From contig JAFGGU010000071.1 in NCBI GenBank assembly GCA_016930375.1, positions 1-64,000 on the forward strand: a stretch of 64,000 nt of DNA. Reading direction: 5' to 3'. Under the pieces are notes generated by a model. The model saw only the letters and a program-made list of their open reading frames with translations. It had not been told where the DNA came from and ran no database searches. Position numbers and translations under genes: made by a program. The DNA is from Bacteroidales bacterium (GTDB taxonomy: Bacteria > Bacteroidota > Bacteroidia > Bacteroidales > UBA10428). This document shows, piece by piece, positions 1 to 8,041 of this stretch. Every line of letters starts with the position of its first letter. Position 1 is the first letter of the stretch.

Positions 1-611
1 CGAGTTTTTCCTGATTCATTTTTCAGAATTATCAGGCAATCCCGCAAATGACCGATATCCGTATAAGGCAGATTCTGAGCCGATCCACGCACAGGATCAA
101 GTGCCAGCTGATCAAGCATCAATTCAACAAACATAAGCTTGGGCATATATACCTGTTCGCTTTCCGATGTTAACTCCTTTGCAAAGGCCGAAGGAGAAAG
201 ATTGCTGGCTATGATTGGAGTGACGGGACAAAGTTCCTGGTACAGATGAAGCTGTTTTTGCTTTTCTGTTTTCAAATCATAGGGTCCCTTTCTCAGCTCC
301 AGCATTCTTCCGTCTTCAGTCACCAGGAACAGGTTCCTTAAAGCCCTCAGGGGAATATGCTCCAGGGCTCGGTAAACCGAGAGATATACTGAACTTTTAG
401 GTGAGCCGTCGGGTTTGCGTACGCATCTTTTATTAATATATTCTGAAGGCAGCAGGTTTCGGGCAATGTCCTGATCCACTTCAAAAAAGATAGCCTGTCC
501 CCGTGTTTTTTTACGGGTGCCGGTCGCGAGGTACTCTGCAAAATCCTTGGGAGGCAGCATGGAGGCAATCAGGGCCTCAGGCAAAACACTCAGATAAATA
601 TAAGTATTCAT
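1..611 (-). CDS. Conserved hypothetical protein, C-terminus cut by the window edge
   Basis: Reading the minus strand from an ATG at 611 gives 203 uninterrupted codons running off the window, so the ORF track missed it. The product begins MNTYIYLSVLPEAL and has a mixed charged composition with no signal peptide or membrane segment. A stretch resembling GTRKKTRGQAIFFEVD lies near residues 30-46. I do not recognise the family. It lies upstream of no other gene in the window and is separated from the YceI gene by a terminator and a tandem repeat, so it is probably a separate transcription unit. Confidence that it is a real gene is high because of length and protein-like composition; function is unknown. 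Confidence 0.75.
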   Translation of the reverse strand, partial: MNTYIYLSVLPEALIASMLPPKDFAEYLATGTRKKTRGQAIFFEVDQDIARNLLPSEYINKRCVRKPDGSPKSSVYLSVYRALEHIPLRALRNLFLVTEDGRMLELRKGPYDLKTEKQKQLHLYQELCPVTPIIASNLSPSAFAKELTSESEQVYMPKLMFVELMLDQLALDPVRGSAQNLPYTDIGHLRDCLIILKNESGKT

Positions 612-619
612 TATAATAA

Positions 620-651
620 GTGATTAGGTGATTAGGTGATTAGGTGATTGG
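620..651. repeat. 8-bp tandem repeat, unit GTGATTAG
   Basis: Three exact copies of GTGATTAG and a fourth with one change lie between the truncated gene and the YceI terminator. It is one of several unrelated short tandem repeats at gene borders in this window. Confidence 0.85.
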
Positions 652-723
652 TGTTTACATAGTAGTACGATTTATCCTAAGTTACTTATTTTAAGACTTA
701 ATAACAAGAAAAATCAAAAAAGA

Positions 724-760
724 AAATCCCTGCAGGTTTTATTCAACCTTGCAGGGATTT
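724..760 (-). terminator. Rho-independent terminator after the YceI gene
   Basis: Arms AAATCCCTGCAGGTT and AACCTTGCAGGGATTT pair with one bulge around a 6-nt loop. Read on the minus strand the stem is followed by TTTTCTTTTTTG, a good U-tract, just after the stop of the YceI gene. Confidence 0.85.
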
Positions 761-782
761 TTCACTTTGAAAAAATTTCTTC

Positions 783-1409
783 TTAATTCGAATACAGATC
801 AATGGCCAGCGTCATATCATCATAGATGAACTGGTCTTTCAATTCTGCGAAAATAGATTTTGACTGATAGTTGACCCCCCACTGCGTACGGTCAATGGTA
901 AAAGACGGGGTGGTTGCAACGAGCTTGCCGTTCAAAAGATTGATGCTGGCATCAAAGCTTATTTTCTTTGTGATCCCTTTCATAGTCAGGTCCCCTTCGA
1001 TCCGGTGTGTTGCCTTGGCAGCCCCGGCGGCCGGTCCGCTCACTTTTGTCACTTTGGTAATTGAAAACCTGCCAGTTGGATATTTGGCAACATCAAAGAA
1101 ATCTGCTGATTTCAAGTGTCCCACCAGCCGGTTATTCATGCCCTCATCTTTCAGGTCAAGGTTAACGATTGAATTGAAGTCAATGGTGAAAGACCCGCCG
1201 ATAATTTCATTTTTGTCAATTATTACTTCTCCTCCCGTAAGCTTTACATATCCGGTGTGCTCACCGGTAGGCTTTTTGCCAAGCCAGTTTACCCTGCTGT
1301 CCGTTGTATTTATGGCAAGTTTTTTAAATGAAGCTGTCTGGGCCTGGAGCGAAAGACCTGAATATGCTATTAATGAAGCAATTACAAATATTATGGATTT
1401 TTTGTTCAT
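783..1409 (-). CDS. YceI family periplasmic protein
   Basis: A 208-residue secreted protein with a signal peptide at residues 1-23 ending in LQAQ. The rest matches the YceI beta-barrel fold, seen in the pattern NTTDSRVNWLGKKPTG..HTGYV near residues 33-55, in FDVAKYPTGRFSI, and in LTMKGITKKISFDA. YceI proteins bind isoprenoid or amphiphilic ligands in a lipocalin-like barrel; the ligand here cannot be told. It has its own terminator and sits downstream of the thioredoxin-reductase fusion with a gap of about 117 bases. Length is normal for the family. Confidence 0.88.
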   Translation of the reverse strand: MNKKSIIFVIASLIAYSGLSLQAQTASFKKLAINTTDSRVNWLGKKPTGEHTGYVKLTGGEVIIDKNEIIGGSFTIDFNSIVNLDLKDEGMNNRLVGHLKSADFFDVAKYPTGRFSITKVTKVSGPAAGAAKATHRIEGDLTMKGITKKISFDASINLLNGKLVATTPSFTIDRTQWGVNYQSKSIFAELKDQFIYDDMTLAIDLYSN

Positions 1410-1526
1410 GTTGTACTCTTTTTAAATGTTTAAAATCTGGTTACAAACATTAAACACAAAATCCAGATAATGGTTCAGATCAAATGGTTTGATCTGTTTC
1501 TTTTAACAAAAGTTTAACAGAAATCC

Positions 1527-2798
1527 TCAATTGTCAAGTTCCCTGGTGATATTGATGGCAGCGATGGTTCCGTCGGCTATAGCAGTGGTGATCTGCCTGT
1601 ATTTCTTACTCCTTACATCGCCAACAGCATAAACATCGGGCAGGTTGGTCCGCATATCCTCATCGGTCTTCAAATAGCCCCACTGGTCGAGTTCAAGCAT
1701 GCCACCGAACAGGTCAATGTTGGGTTTCATGCCCACAAAAATGAAAATCCCATCCGTCACCAGTTCACGCGTTGTGTGATCCTGAAGATTTTCTACAGCC
1801 ACTACCATTTTGTCGCCGCGGCGTTCAAATGACCTCGGTTCATGACGGAACAGCACTTCAACCCGTGGATTGGCAAGCAGTTTCTCCTGCGCTTGTTTGT
1901 TGGCCTGAAATTTTTCAAACTGATGCACCATTGTTACCCTGGTGGCAAACTTGGTTATGAATTCGGCTTCTTCCACCGCTGAATTGCCGCCTCCAATAAC
2001 AATAACCTCTTTGTCGGCGTAATATTTGGCATCACAGGTGGCACAATAGGATAGTCCTTTGCCTTTGAATTCACTTTCTCCCGGTATATTCAGGTAATTT
2101 GGGGAGGTTCCGGTTGCAATGATGATTTTCCGGGCCTGCAGGGTTTCATATTCATCAATGATAATCTCTTTTTTCTGCAGATCAACCCGTGTGACATCCA
2201 CGGCTACTTTAAAAACGCTTCCGCATTTTTTGGTCTGCTCCGACATGTTGTGTGACAGCATATAGCCGGGCTGGGGGTCAATGAAACCAGGATAGTTGGA
2301 TATCTGATGCGTGAGACTGACATATCCGCCTGGCAGTCCGGTATCAATCAATACCGTATTGACACGGGCCTGGCAAAGGTACAATCCTGCGGTAAGACCT
2401 CCGGGACCGCTGCCGATGATGGCAACATCGTAAGGCGTGGTATAGGGTTTGATCCGGCTTTTGATTGCGTCGGCCTTTTCAGCCGGGAGCATGGAGTTGA
2501 GGTTGAACATGATTTCGGAACGCTTGATCCCTCCTGTAAGGCGGATTCCCACCTCATGACCCTTGTCAAAGAAAATCAGGGTTGGCGAACTGTAAACGCC
2601 CAGCCTTTCAGCAAGATCACGGTTCTGTTGGCGAAAAACCTTCAGAAATTTTATATCTTCCCCATAAAGTTCTGCCAGCGATTCAAACTTGGGAGCCAAT
2701 GCCTCGCAGGGGGGACATTCGTTCGAATAGAAGTCGAGCACTACTTTGCCGGCTTGCAGAACTTCCTTTTCAAAATCAGTGGTGATAATTTCTTTCAT
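1527..2798 (-). CDS. Thioredoxin / thioredoxin-reductase-like fusion protein
   Basis: The 423-residue protein joins an N-terminal thioredoxin domain (about 1-105, active site CPPC at 28-31) to a flavoprotein of the thioredoxin reductase family (about 123-420). The reductase part shows the FAD motif GSGPGG near 129 and the redox pair CATC at 252-255. The dinucleotide site reads GGGNSAVEE. Where NADPH-dependent enzymes carry HRRxxxR for the 2'-phosphate, this protein has MVHQFEKFQANK, so NADPH use is doubtful; NADH, ferredoxin or another donor is possible. The atypical CPPC thioredoxin centre favours isomerase-like or high-potential chemistry. It lies downstream of the radical SAM gene, which may or may not be meaningful. 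Confidence 0.85.
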   Translation of the reverse strand: MKEIITTDFEKEVLQAGKVVLDFYSNECPPCEALAPKFESLAELYGEDIKFLKVFRQQNRDLAERLGVYSSPTLIFFDKGHEVGIRLTGGIKRSEIMFNLNSMLPAEKADAIKSRIKPYTTPYDVAIIGSGPGGLTAGLYLCQARVNTVLIDTGLPGGYVSLTHQISNYPGFIDPQPGYMLSHNMSEQTKKCGSVFKVAVDVTRVDLQKKEIIIDEYETLQARKIIIATGTSPNYLNIPGESEFKGKGLSYCATCDAKYYADKEVIVIGGGNSAVEEAEFITKFATRVTMVHQFEKFQANKQAQEKLLANPRVEVLFRHEPRSFERRGDKMVVAVENLQDHTTRELVTDGIFIFVGMKPNIDLFGGMLELDQWGYLKTDEDMRTNLPDVYAVGDVRSKKYRQITTAIADGTIAAINITRELDN

Positions 2799-2865
2799 AG
2801 GATTGGTTATTTTTATCTCAGATCGTTAATAACGAACACCGATCACCGATTAACGATTACTGTTT

Positions 2866-2896
2866 ACTTTTTACTTTTTACTTTTTACTTTTTACT
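2866..2896. repeat. 7-bp tandem repeat, unit ACTTTTT
   Basis: Four exact ACTTTTT units and a partial fifth lie between the 3' end of the radical SAM gene and the thioredoxin fusion. Confidence 0.85.
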
Positions 2897-4208
2897 GCTT
2901 ACCATTTCCCGAATTATACAACGCTATCCCCAGCTCCATCAACTCCCTCACCGGCCGGCAATCCGGAGCATGCAGGTTCTTTTCGCGGTTGTACGCCACA
3001 CTCGCACAGCCTCCACCGCAGGCCAGTCTGACATTGCACGTTGAACAAGCTTTTATGCTTAAAATATCGCGCTGCTGCCATGTATCAACCCGGTCCTGGT
3101 ATAATTCCTCACGGGGATAAAACATTCCCAGTTCTTCCCCTGGTTTACCGACTGTTGCCGTGCATGAATAGATCCTGCCGGTATAATCAAATGCCCATTC
3201 TGTTTTGCAACCCGGGCATGAATCAAATAATGGTAAGGGTAATTCTCCGTTTTCAAAAAGGAATTTTGAAACAGAAAAGGCAGGCTTATGGAATTCAAGC
3301 AGATGTGGGTGTTGAAGAATAAGGTCATACAGTTCCCTGTACAGATCGATCCTGGAATAGAGCCTGGACTGCTGAGACTGACAGTAATGAAGCTCATAAT
3401 TACGCCCCAGCTGGGTTTTAAACAGCGGTGACTACGTCCAGCCTTTATCAATCGCATACCTAGCCAGATCGGGCAATGAGGCCATGTTATCGCGGTCCAG
3501 CACCACCCTTAAATTCACGGGTAATTTTGCTTCAAGGGCTGCATCAATACCTCTGACTATCTGAATAAAGGTCCCCTGTCCTCCCTTCAGTGGGCGTCTT
3601 TCATTGTGCACTTTCTCGGGACCATCCAGAGTGACCTGAATTTCCCTGATGCCAGTCTGCGAGAGCAAAGGGATAAACTCGTGCAGGTTGTAACCATTGG
3701 TCACCACTGCGAGTTCGAGGCCTGCCTTCCGGCACTGTCCAATGAAAAACTCAAGGAAATTCTTGTTTTGCTGACTATTCAGAAGGGGTTCTCCGCCAAA
3801 TAAAGTAACGTATTTTCTTCGTCCTTTGAAATGATCGAGAATATAACGGAAGAATGCATCCGCAACCTCAGGGCTGTTCCCGCCGGTCTGGTTGGCATAG
3901 CCTTCCTGGTAACAATAGGAGCAATTAAAATTGCACGAGTAAGTGGGAGCATAAAAAAGCTGGATCTCATCGGTTTCACGCGCATCAATAAAATCAAGGT
4001 ATTTGCTGCGAAACAGCTTTTCTTCCTGCGCAGGATCAACAACGTATCCCTTGCTGATGTATTCAGGATCATCGATGATCCTGCCGTTCATGACACGTTC
4101 AGCTTCCCCGGAAGTAAGAATGTCGGCATTCCCCGAAAGCACATTCACCAGGAAATAATCATCTGACCGGTGAATCCTGGAAAGAATATTATGCCTGGAA
4201 AGCTCCAT
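2892..4208 (-). pseudogene. Radical SAM/SPASM peptide maturase, interrupted by an in-frame TAG
   Basis: The frame starting at ATG 4208 stops at a TAG (3434-3432) after 258 codons, then continues open in the same frame to a TGA or TAA-type stop at 2892, giving 438 positions in total. The ORF track shows it as two pieces. The first part holds the radical SAM cluster motif CNFNCSYC (Cys 92, 96, 99) and FGGEPLLN. The part after the stop holds a SPASM domain with CPGCKTEWAFDYTGRIYSC and CSTCNVRLACGGGC. Such enzymes bind extra 4Fe-4S clusters and modify ribosomal peptides, commonly by thioether links. The gene follows a 32-residue Cys peptide with a 12-base gap. The TAG could be a nonsense mutation of a Lys or Gln codon, a sequencing error, or readthrough; no suppressor is visible. 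Confidence 0.82.
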
Positions 4209-4220
4209 GGATCATACGGA

Positions 4221-4319
4221 TCAGTCGTGGCAACCGGCAACGATCTTTGAGGTTTTTGCGCAACACTGGGCCACCTTCTGGCTCTTACCGGCTTTTTTCT
4301 TGGTTGTTAGAGATTTCAT
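4221..4319 (-). CDS. Candidate RiPP precursor peptide, 32 residues
   Basis: Too short for the ORF track. ATG at 4319 to TGA at 4221 encodes a Lys-rich, Cys-free N-terminal half and a C-terminal half reading CCAKTSKIVAGCHD. That layout (basic leader, Cys-bearing core) suits a substrate for the radical SAM/SPASM maturase that begins 12 bases downstream. The pair of adjacent Cys and the third Cys ten residues later could accept thioether links, or bind metal. No Shine-Dalgarno is evident, which is usual for Bacteroidetes. An ArsM-like methyltransferase lies just upstream. I know no named family with this sequence; the role is inferred from position and composition. Confidence 0.68.
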   Translation of the reverse strand: MKSLTTKKKAGKSQKVAQCCAKTSKIVAGCHD

Positions 4320-4323
4320 ATGG

Positions 4324-4389
4324 AATTATGAATTATGAATTATAAATGGGTTTAACTCGTCACTCGTTACTCATTACTCATTACTGCTC
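4324..4389. repeat. Two adjacent 7-bp tandem repeats
   Basis: Three copies of AATTATG (last one AATTATA, 4324-4344) precede the peptide gene, followed by ACTCGTC, ACTCGTT and two ACTCATT units (4355-4382). They fill the gap between the methyltransferase stop and the peptide start. Confidence 0.8.
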
Positions 4390-5035
4390 AGGAACAGCAG
4401 CAACATTTCTTTTCCTTCTTGCCAAAGATAGTAAAACTGGCGACTTCGATCATCCCTTTGGAATAGGGTTTGCTTTCTTCGAGAATGCGGATATCTGAAA
4501 ATCCTGCTTCAGTTAAAGTTTGCAGGTATTCCTCCCGGGTTACGGCGCCTGCCCAGCATTCAGAAACAGCCACCGGATCATTCCTGTATTGCTCAGGCAC
4601 AGGAGAGATTGAATAAATATCACTCACCACGAACCTGCCCCCGCCTTTCAATATCCGATACACTTCATTCCATACCCTTAGTTTATCAGCTGCATGGTTA
4701 ATTGTGCAATTGGAAATGATGAGATCAGCGACACCCCCCGGTATGGCAATATGTTCCAGGTCAGATTGAACAAAACTTACATTGGAAATGCCGAGCTTAC
4801 CGGCGGTTTTCCGGGCTGTCTCCAGCATGCCGTCTGAGGCATCCACTCCAAAAACGAATCCGTTTGCGCCAACAGCTTCTGCCATGCGAAGCACATCAGT
4901 CCCCCTGCCGCTGCCCAGGTCAACACAACATTCCCCTGGCTGGGGTTCGGCGTAATTTACAGCCCCGCCGCAGGAAAGGCAGCAGGACTCATTGGCCAAT
5001 TCAGAATAGCGGATGTTGATTGAGGAAGTGTCCAT
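4388..5035 (-). CDS. ArsM-like SAM-dependent methyltransferase with Cys4 tail
   Basis: A class I methyltransferase of 215 residues from the ATG at 5035 (the ORF track uses a TTG at 5053). It has the SAM motif VDLGSGRGTD, an acidic motif II, and ISNCTINHAADKLRVWNEVYRILKGGG-type sequence close to arsenite methyltransferases, including a CWAGA segment where ArsM has a catalytic Cys. The N-terminus carries SCCLSCGG and the C-terminus ends KKCCCCS, so it could bind a soft metal such as As(III). It is immediately upstream of the candidate peptide and radical SAM maturase, so methylation of the peptide is an alternative. Both roles are inference; the enzyme class is firm. Confidence 0.8.
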   Translation of the reverse strand: MDTSSINIRYSELANESCCLSCGGAVNYAEPQPGECCVDLGSGRGTDVLRMAEAVGANGFVFGVDASDGMLETARKTAGKLGISNVSFVQSDLEHIAIPGGVADLIISNCTINHAADKLRVWNEVYRILKGGGRFVVSDIYSISPVPEQYRNDPVAVSECWAGAVTREEYLQTLTEAGFSDIRILEESKPYSKGMIEVASFTIFGKKEKKCCCCS

Positions 5036-5109
5036 TTGATTATTTCGTTGCAAATATATAATAATTTATATATGTTTATATGTCCCAAAACAAATTTAAT
5101 CAGATACTC

Positions 5110-6465
5110 CTAGAAGGTCATCGTAAACACCGTTTCCACATCTGGTTCCGAATGCGCTGTGATGGTGGCATTATGCAACCGAAGAATTTGTTTGGAAAGA
5201 CTTAAACCGATGCCTGATCCCGAAGGTTTGGTAGTAAAGAAGGGAATAAAAATTTTATCGAGAACATCCTTGAGTATGCCGGGACCATTGTCAATGACCT
5301 GCAGGGTTATCCTCCCCCGCTTATTCATGAAGCCCAGCAGCTGAATTTTTCCGGAGGGTCTTCCGTTCAGGGCATGCATGGCATTCTTGAGCAGGTTGAT
5401 CAGCACCTGTTCAATCAGCTGATCATCGGCCGTGAATTCGAGGCTTTCGGGATCAACCCTGACGACAAACTCGAAACCGCAGTTGTGGATCTCTTCCTCC
5501 ATGAGGTTTTCAATGTTGCTAAAAAGCTCCCGGATGCTGCAAAGCTTGAAATTTGGTTTCGGTATGCGGGTCAGGTTACGGTAAGTGTTCACAAAATGAA
5601 GAAGGCCGGTGCTTCTTTTGTTGATCGTCTGCAGGGCTTCCTGGATCTCGCCAACGGATTCCCTGTCGATTTCCAGTGATTCCCCGTTGCCCTGGGCAAC
5701 CATGCCCTTCAGCATCAGATCAAGTGTTGAGGATAACGATGCAATGGGCGTAATGGAATTCATGATCTCATGGGTCAGCACCCGGATTAGCTTCTGCCAT
5801 GCTTCAGTTTCCTGTTCTTCCAGAACATTCTGAATATCTTTAATGGTTACCAGATAGATCAATTTATCCTTCACTTTAATGGTAGAAGCGTAAATGGCGA
5901 GCTGCAGAAAGTCATCCTCATACTGGACCTTCACGAGTTTGTTCTCGCCCGGTTTGATGGTAAGCAATGTATTAACAAGTTCCGGGCTGAGCGTTTCCAG
6001 CATCTTAATATTCCGGATGCTGGCCATCTGGAATAACTTCTTGGCGGTCTTGTTGATAAGTTCGATATTACCATCCACGGTGTATGCAATGACACTAACA
6101 TCAATATTCTGAACAATGGTCTGCAGGTAATGAAAACTCTCCTCTTTCTCGGCCCTGACCTTTTGAAAGTCCTGCATAACCTCGTTGAAAGCCTTGTTCA
6201 ATTCATTGAATGTACCACCCATACCTTCGATCTGGTAGGAACGGGTGAATTCCGAGAACCGTATCGATTGCAGAAAACTAGTCAATTCACGGTTTGTTTT
6301 ATCCAGGTAACGAATCAGGGAGCCAATCTGAAAAATGACCACTACTGCCACAATGGCAGGCGCAATCAGCAGATTGGATTTCAGGGAATAGAAAAGCAGG
6401 AAGATTGTCGCGGCCAGCAGGATGACGCGAACAATGATATTGAGCCTGTAATTTTTAAAAACCAT
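5110..6465 (-). CDS. Membrane sensor histidine kinase, NtrY-like
   Basis: A 451-residue kinase with two N-terminal membrane segments (about 10-55), a HAMP-like linker, a PAS-type region around NIDVSVIAYTVDGNIELINK, a dimerisation/phosphoacceptor box LTHEIMNSITPI, and an ATPase domain with DNGPGI and GSGIGLSLSKQI. It would phosphorylate the NtrC-type regulator encoded just upstream, whose stop overlaps its start by 11 bases. The divergent export operon carries a sigma-54 promoter, so that operon is the likely target of the pair. The signal is unknown; Bacteroidetes homologues commonly sit beside efflux or envelope-stress operons. Confidence 0.9.
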   Translation of the reverse strand: MVFKNYRLNIIVRVILLAATIFLLFYSLKSNLLIAPAIVAVVVIFQIGSLIRYLDKTNRELTSFLQSIRFSEFTRSYQIEGMGGTFNELNKAFNEVMQDFQKVRAEKEESFHYLQTIVQNIDVSVIAYTVDGNIELINKTAKKLFQMASIRNIKMLETLSPELVNTLLTIKPGENKLVKVQYEDDFLQLAIYASTIKVKDKLIYLVTIKDIQNVLEEQETEAWQKLIRVLTHEIMNSITPIASLSSTLDLMLKGMVAQGNGESLEIDRESVGEIQEALQTINKRSTGLLHFVNTYRNLTRIPKPNFKLCSIRELFSNIENLMEEEIHNCGFEFVVRVDPESLEFTADDQLIEQVLINLLKNAMHALNGRPSGKIQLLGFMNKRGRITLQVIDNGPGILKDVLDKIFIPFFTTKPSGSGIGLSLSKQILRLHNATITAHSEPDVETVFTMTF

Positions 6466-7831
6466 ATTTTTCGATCCTGCGGTACAATGAAGTTCTTGTG
6501 AGTCCGAGTTCCTGGGCTGCCTGGGAAATATTACCCTGGTTCTGTTTCATGACTTTTTCAATGATCTGTCTTTCGATCTCATCGAGATTGTAGGTATCAA
6601 ACTCAACGTCGCCGGATTTCTTCCGGGGAGGTGAAAGAATAAAATCTTCCGGTTCCAGTGAAGGAGTTTCAGTCATGATCACCGCCCTTTCAATGGCATG
6701 CTGCAATTCGCGAACATTGCCGGGCCATGCATAATGCATCAGTTTCTTCATGGCAGCCGAGGTGATACCCCTCAGGGACTTGCGGTATTTTTTTGAATAG
6801 ATCTTCAGAAAATGATCGGACAGCAGTTCAATATCATCTCCTCTTTCGCGCAAAGGAGGCAGGTGAATCTCCACTGTATTGATACGATAGAGCAGGTCCT
6901 GCCGGAAAAGATTGTTGCTCACCGTTTCATAAATATCGCTGTTTGTGGCGCAAATCAAACGCACATCAACCGTTATGGGACGGTTTGCGCCAACCCTCGT
7001 CACCTCACGGCGCTCAATCACGGTGAGTATTTTAGATTGAAGAGGTAGGGGAAGGTTGCCGATTTCGTCCAGGAACAAAGTACCATGGGTGGCTATTTCG
7101 AACCGGCCAGGCTTCTCTTTCTTGGCGTCGGTAAAGGCGCCTCTTTCGTGGCCGAATAATTCGCTTTCAAACAACGTATCACTCAGTGATCCCAGGTCGA
7201 CACTGATAAAAACCTCGTCGCGCCTGGGTGAATTGCGGTGGAGCGCCCGGGCAACCAATTCCTTGCCGGTACCATTTTCGCCCAGGATCAAAACATTGGC
7301 ATCCGTCTGCGCAACTTTCTTGATCGTGGTAAACACCTCCTGCATTTTGACCGAATTGCCGATGAAATCAACAAAGGGCTGATCCATGACGGCGCTCATT
7401 TCTTTCTGCTTGGCGCGAAGATCGTCAGCCTCGAGACGGGATCTCCTGAGCTTTATGGAAGAGGAGATCGTAGCCAGTAATTTCTCATTCTGCCAGGGTT
7501 TCAGAACAAAATCCGTTGCCCCTGATTTGATGGCCTTTACTGCCCTCTCTGCATCTCCATAGGCCGTAATGAAAACCACAACTGCCTGCGGATCGATTTC
7601 CAGTATACGTCCAAGCCAGTCAAAGCCTTCCTGTCCGCTTATGGCATCCTTGTTAAAATTCATATCGAGTAGGATCATGTCAAAGTACTCCTTGGCCATC
7701 AGATCCGGGATGTTCTGTGGATTGTTTAAAACCGTCAGCTTTTCGACATGGGGTTTAAGCAACAGCTTCAAGGCAAACAGGATATCCTCATTATCATCGA
7801 CAGCAAGAATATTACCGACTTTTTCGCTCAT
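6455..7831 (-). CDS. Sigma-54-dependent response regulator, NtrC family
   Basis: Receiver domain (about 1-125; LAVDDNED and phosphoacceptor in ILLDMNF), AAA+ ATPase domain (about 145-385; Walker A GENGTGKE, sensor FLDEIGNLPL, arginine-rich LPPLRERGDD), and a Fis-type helix-turn-helix at the C-terminus (NISQAAQELGLTRTSLYRRIEK). The loop that touches sigma-54, normally GAFTGA, reads GAFTDA. I chose ATG 7831 because the ORF-track start at 7861 is a TTG. Together with the downstream kinase it forms a two-component operon, divergent from the MacA-like operon whose promoter has -24/-12 elements. Confidence 0.9.
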   Translation of the reverse strand: MSEKVGNILAVDDNEDILFALKLLLKPHVEKLTVLNNPQNIPDLMAKEYFDMILLDMNFNKDAISGQEGFDWLGRILEIDPQAVVVFITAYGDAERAVKAIKSGATDFVLKPWQNEKLLATISSSIKLRRSRLEADDLRAKQKEMSAVMDQPFVDFIGNSVKMQEVFTTIKKVAQTDANVLILGENGTGKELVARALHRNSPRRDEVFISVDLGSLSDTLFESELFGHERGAFTDAKKEKPGRFEIATHGTLFLDEIGNLPLPLQSKILTVIERREVTRVGANRPITVDVRLICATNSDIYETVSNNLFRQDLLYRINTVEIHLPPLRERGDDIELLSDHFLKIYSKKYRKSLRGITSAAMKKLMHYAWPGNVRELQHAIERAVIMTETPSLEPEDFILSPPRKKSGDVEFDTYNLDEIERQIIEKVMKQNQGNISQAAQELGLTRTSLYRRIEKYGF

Positions 7832-7931
7832 AATCTTTAGTTTATTTGAACCTATAAGCAAATGTAATTAATTTGTCCGTTTTCGTACGCTATGTGTTTC
7901 AATATTGTACAAAATAGTCAGTAATTTATGG

Positions 7932-7959
7932 ATATACATTATAACAAATAGTTGTATAT
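7932..7959. promoter_or_regulatory. Inverted repeat, possible activator site upstream of the export operon
   Basis: Arms ATATACA and TGTATAT are separated by 14 bases and end 18 bases upstream of the sigma-54 -24 element; a second palindrome, TTGTACAA, lies at 7905-7912. Either could bind the neighbouring NtrC-type regulator. Composition is AT-rich, so chance is not excluded. Confidence 0.35.
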
Positions 7960-7976
7960 TAACCCATTATTAGAAA

Positions 7977-7992
7977 TGGCATAATTAATGCT
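7977..7992 (+). promoter_or_regulatory. Sigma-54 promoter (-24/-12) of the export operon
   Basis: TGGCATAATTAATGCT has GG and GC at exactly the spacing of the sigma-54 consensus TGGCACG-N4-TTGC. Transcription should begin near 8003. The -12 element overlaps the ATG at 7988 used by the ORF track, so translation must begin further down, at 8042. The divergent gene encodes a sigma-54 activator, which supports the call. Confidence 0.72.
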
Positions 7993-8041
7993 AAATTTTG
8001 TTAAAAATAAAAATATCAATCACAGCAATATAGCAGTACCT

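Noticed and set aside
871-1425. 184-codon plus-strand ORF
   Set aside because: It lies fully opposite the YceI gene, which has a signal peptide and family motifs. The plus-strand product has no such signs.
2307-3044. 245-codon plus-strand ORF
   Set aside because: Antisense to the thioredoxin fusion and the SPASM region; composition is that of a shadow frame.
3059-3457. 132-codon minus ORF over the radical SAM break
   Set aside because: I first took it as a sign of a frameshift. The true frame passes straight through the TAG into the SPASM part, so this ORF is a shadow in another frame.
7988-8041. N-terminal 18 codons of the adaptor ORF
   Set aside because: The ATG lies inside the -12 element of the predicted promoter, so these codons would be untranslated.
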